The notes under the pieces were generated by a model, which was not told where the DNA came from, did no database searches, and saw only the letters and a program-made list of their open reading frames with translations. 64,000 bases of DNA. It comes from Heyndrickxia coagulans 36D1. GTDB taxonomy: Bacteria > Bacillota > Bacilli > Bacillales > Bacillaceae_C. Below, piece after piece: positions 62,547-64,000 of this stretch; positions within the stretch are counted from its first letter, which is position 1, and the number at the start of each line of letters is the position of its first letter. The stretch is taken from the NCBI RefSeq assembly GCF_000169195.2, contig NC_016023.1, forward strand, positions 682,001-746,000, given 5' to 3'. Position numbers and translations under genes: made by a program.

Positions 62547-64000
62547 TCACTTTACCGTAACCGTTCTTGTTTTGCTTTTGTTTCCGGCTCTGTCTTTCGC
62601 GAAAATGGAAAGCTTCGTGCCTTTTTTCTGTTTGCTGATTCTTACACTATATGCGCCCTTGGCATTTACTGTAGCTTTGCCGATCTGTTTGCTGCCGCGG
62701 TATACATAGACAACTGCTGATTTTTCCGCTTTACCCGCAATATGTGTGGACTTCGTTGTGACATTGCCGGCAGTCGGCATGCCCGGTGCCGTTTTGTCTT
62801 TTACCATAACTTTCACTTTGCTGCTTTTTAAACCGGCCTCTGTATAAACATAGAGGACGGTTCCGGCTTTTTGCTTTGAAACCGGGACTTTAAAATGTCC
62901 TTTCCCGTCCGCTGTGCCGCGGGCAAGTATTTTTCCGTTCTTCATAATGGCTACTTCGATCCCCGGGTCGGAGCTGCCGGAAATGGATGTGCTATTATCG
63001 CCGACAGTCCATACTTTCGGTGTTTTCGGTTGCTGCGCCTTGCCGCCGATATTTCCCGACAGCAGCGTGTACGTCATATCCCGTCCTTTTCCAGACGGAA
63101 CGGAAAAGCGGCTTGCTGAAGACAGCTTTTTCACAACCGCCCCGCCGCCTTTTAGCTTCAATGAACTGCCGTTGTAAGTTTTAATTCGGAGCGGCTTGAA
63201 CGCGGCATCCCCTTTAAATCCGTATAATCCGGTTGTCTGCTTTAACACGAGCGCGGCCCGGAAATCGGTCATAAACTGCCCGAAAGTCAGGTTCGGGTCA
63301 ATGTATTTTCGGATCACATCCTCGATGGCTTTTTCATTCGTGTTCGGATCGTCCATGATTTTTTTGAAAATGGCATCGCCTTGTCCGCATTGAATTTTCA
63401 AATACTCCATGAACAAATAGGACAAGGAATAATTGGCAAGCACATCCCCGTTACTATCCCAGTAGAGAAGCGAGTGGCCGTTTGTGATTGAAGCATCGTT
63501 GTTATAATCATCAATCCGATCGGAAAGCGGCTTTCCGGTATAAATTTGCTCTGCGGCCATGGACATCCCTTCGTCAATCCATGTATCAAACGTATCCCAA
63601 TGGTGCTGGACGAACACTTTCTGGTTAAAAGAGATCATATGCTGAAACTCATGGGCGAGTGTCGAATACGCTTCGGTTACATTTTTCGATGTCCCCGTCC
63701 CCATAAGCGGGTACGTGTCAATATAAAAGATTTCCGACTTGTTGGAAGTGTCGGCATCAAAAAGGTCAAGCGGGTAAAAATAGCCGGCAACATATCCGCC
63801 CGAGCCGTCAAACCCGTCCTGGATGTCATAACAAAGAATATTCACTTTCCCATTTCCATCAACATCGGATGGCATGCCGAAATATCTTGTATCGAGCGCA
63901 TAAATACGGTTGTCAAATTCTTTTCCAAGCTGGGCAGCCTGGGCGTCGTTCAGCTGGTTATTGTATACCCAGACATCCGCATGCGGACCGCTGTATAAAA
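62547..64000 (-). CDS. Secreted M30-like metalloprotease with Ig-like repeats, 5' end cut by the window
   Basis: At least 484 residues; the frame is open to the right edge, so the signal peptide and start are outside. The zinc motif HEFQHMISF with a downstream WIDEGMSMAAE (third ligand Glu) fits the M30/hyicolysin-type metalloproteases. Upstream LDTRYFGMPSDVDGNGKVNIL resembles the family's calcium-rich segment. From about the last 170 residues, two to three Ig-like modules occur with G.I.V...G.GHFKVPVSKQKAGTVLYVY and ISKQKKGTKLSIFA. The same module type ends the Vpr-like protease of this window. Such enzymes degrade host or environmental proteins outside the cell. Confidence 0.8.
   Translation of the reverse strand, partial: LYSGPHADVWVYNNQLNDAQAAQLGKEFDNRIYALDTRYFGMPSDVDGNGKVNILCYDIQDGFDGSGGYVAGYFYPLDLFDADTSNKSEIFYIDTYPLMGTGTSKNVTEAYSTLAHEFQHMISFNQKVFVQHHWDTFDTWIDEGMSMAAEQIYTGKPLSDRIDDYNNDASITNGHSLLYWDSNGDVLANYSLSYLFMEYLKIQCGQGDAIFKKIMDDPNTNEKAIEDVIRKYIDPNLTFGQFMTDFRAALVLKQTTGLYGFKGDAAFKPLRIKTYNGSSLKLKGGGAVVKKLSSASRFSVPSGKGRDMTYTLLSGNIGGKAQQPKTPKVWTVGDNSTSISGSSDPGIEVAIMKNGKILARGTADGKGHFKVPVSKQKAGTVLYVYTEAGLKSSKVKVMVKDKTAPGMPTAGNVTTKSTHIAGKAEKSAVVYVYRGSKQIGKATVNAKGAYSVRISKQKKGTKLSIFAKDRAGNKSKTRTVTVK

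Overview
The window looks like chromosomal DNA of a facultatively anaerobic, lactic-acid-forming Bacillaceae bacterium, most likely Heyndrickxia (Bacillus/Weizmannia) coagulans or a close relative. This is inferred from gene content: an L-lactate dehydrogenase beside a PEP carboxylase, a qoxABCD quinol oxidase, an S-box-controlled metIC pair, TagH/TagA wall teichoic acid genes, strong Shine-Dalgarno sites with many TTG/GTG starts, and dense rho-independent terminators. I saw no rRNA, tRNA, CRISPR array, prophage or intact insertion sequence.

Layout. 0-10 kb: a truncated LevR/ManR-type sigma-54 activator, a TPR plus dynamin-like GTPase, a 6-phosphogluconolactonase, a YqgV-like thiamine-binding protein, a YhgE/Pip membrane protein, a MESH1-like HD hydrolase and an ABC-F remnant. 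10-19 kb: a secreted 3D-domain protein behind a WalR-like box, ldh with a Rex-like operator over its promoter, a decayed acyltransferase, ppc, a small membrane/coiled-coil protein and a two-component system. 19-23.7 kb: a YknXYZ/MacAB-type exporter whose permease is cut by an in-frame stop, an LCP protein and a HAD phosphatase. 23.8-28 kb: qoxABCD behind four perfect 11-bp-phased TATGAA repeats. 28-41 kb: a short-chain dehydrogenase, tagH, VanZ, a 1473-residue Vpr-like protease, pgcA, an Mn-type CDF exporter, a YhdH-like reductase, a HesB-like protein and tagA. 41-47.7 kb: an AraC-controlled sugar ABC importer with a GH65 disaccharide phosphorylase. 47.8-50.4 kb: metI-metC with a SAM riboswitch. 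50.4-52.5 kb: an AT-rich ABC exporter. 52.6-54.5 kb: a two-gene arabinose-5-phosphate isomerase / KDO-8-phosphate synthase operon, unexpected in a Gram-positive. 54.7-61.6 kb: a LicR-type regulator and a cellobiose/beta-glucoside PTS with 6-phospho-beta-glucosidase. 62-64 kb: a YndM-like protein and an M30-like metalloprotease truncated at the window edge.

How it fits together. The core is sugar import and disposal (PTS beta-glucosides, phosphorolysed disaccharide, phosphoglucomutase, lactate, PEP carboxylase) with redox and respiration control (Rex-like site on ldh, response-regulator-like boxes on qox) and cell-envelope genes (LCP, TagA, TagH, 3D protein, proteases). Several genes are visibly decaying (ABC-F, acyltransferase, YknZ-like permease).

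Most worth following up: the Gram-positive kdsA/kdsD pair, the phased repeats upstream of qox, the interrupted exporter permease, the Ig-like modules shared by two secreted proteases, and a probable 41-codon gene between PTS EIIA and EIIB.
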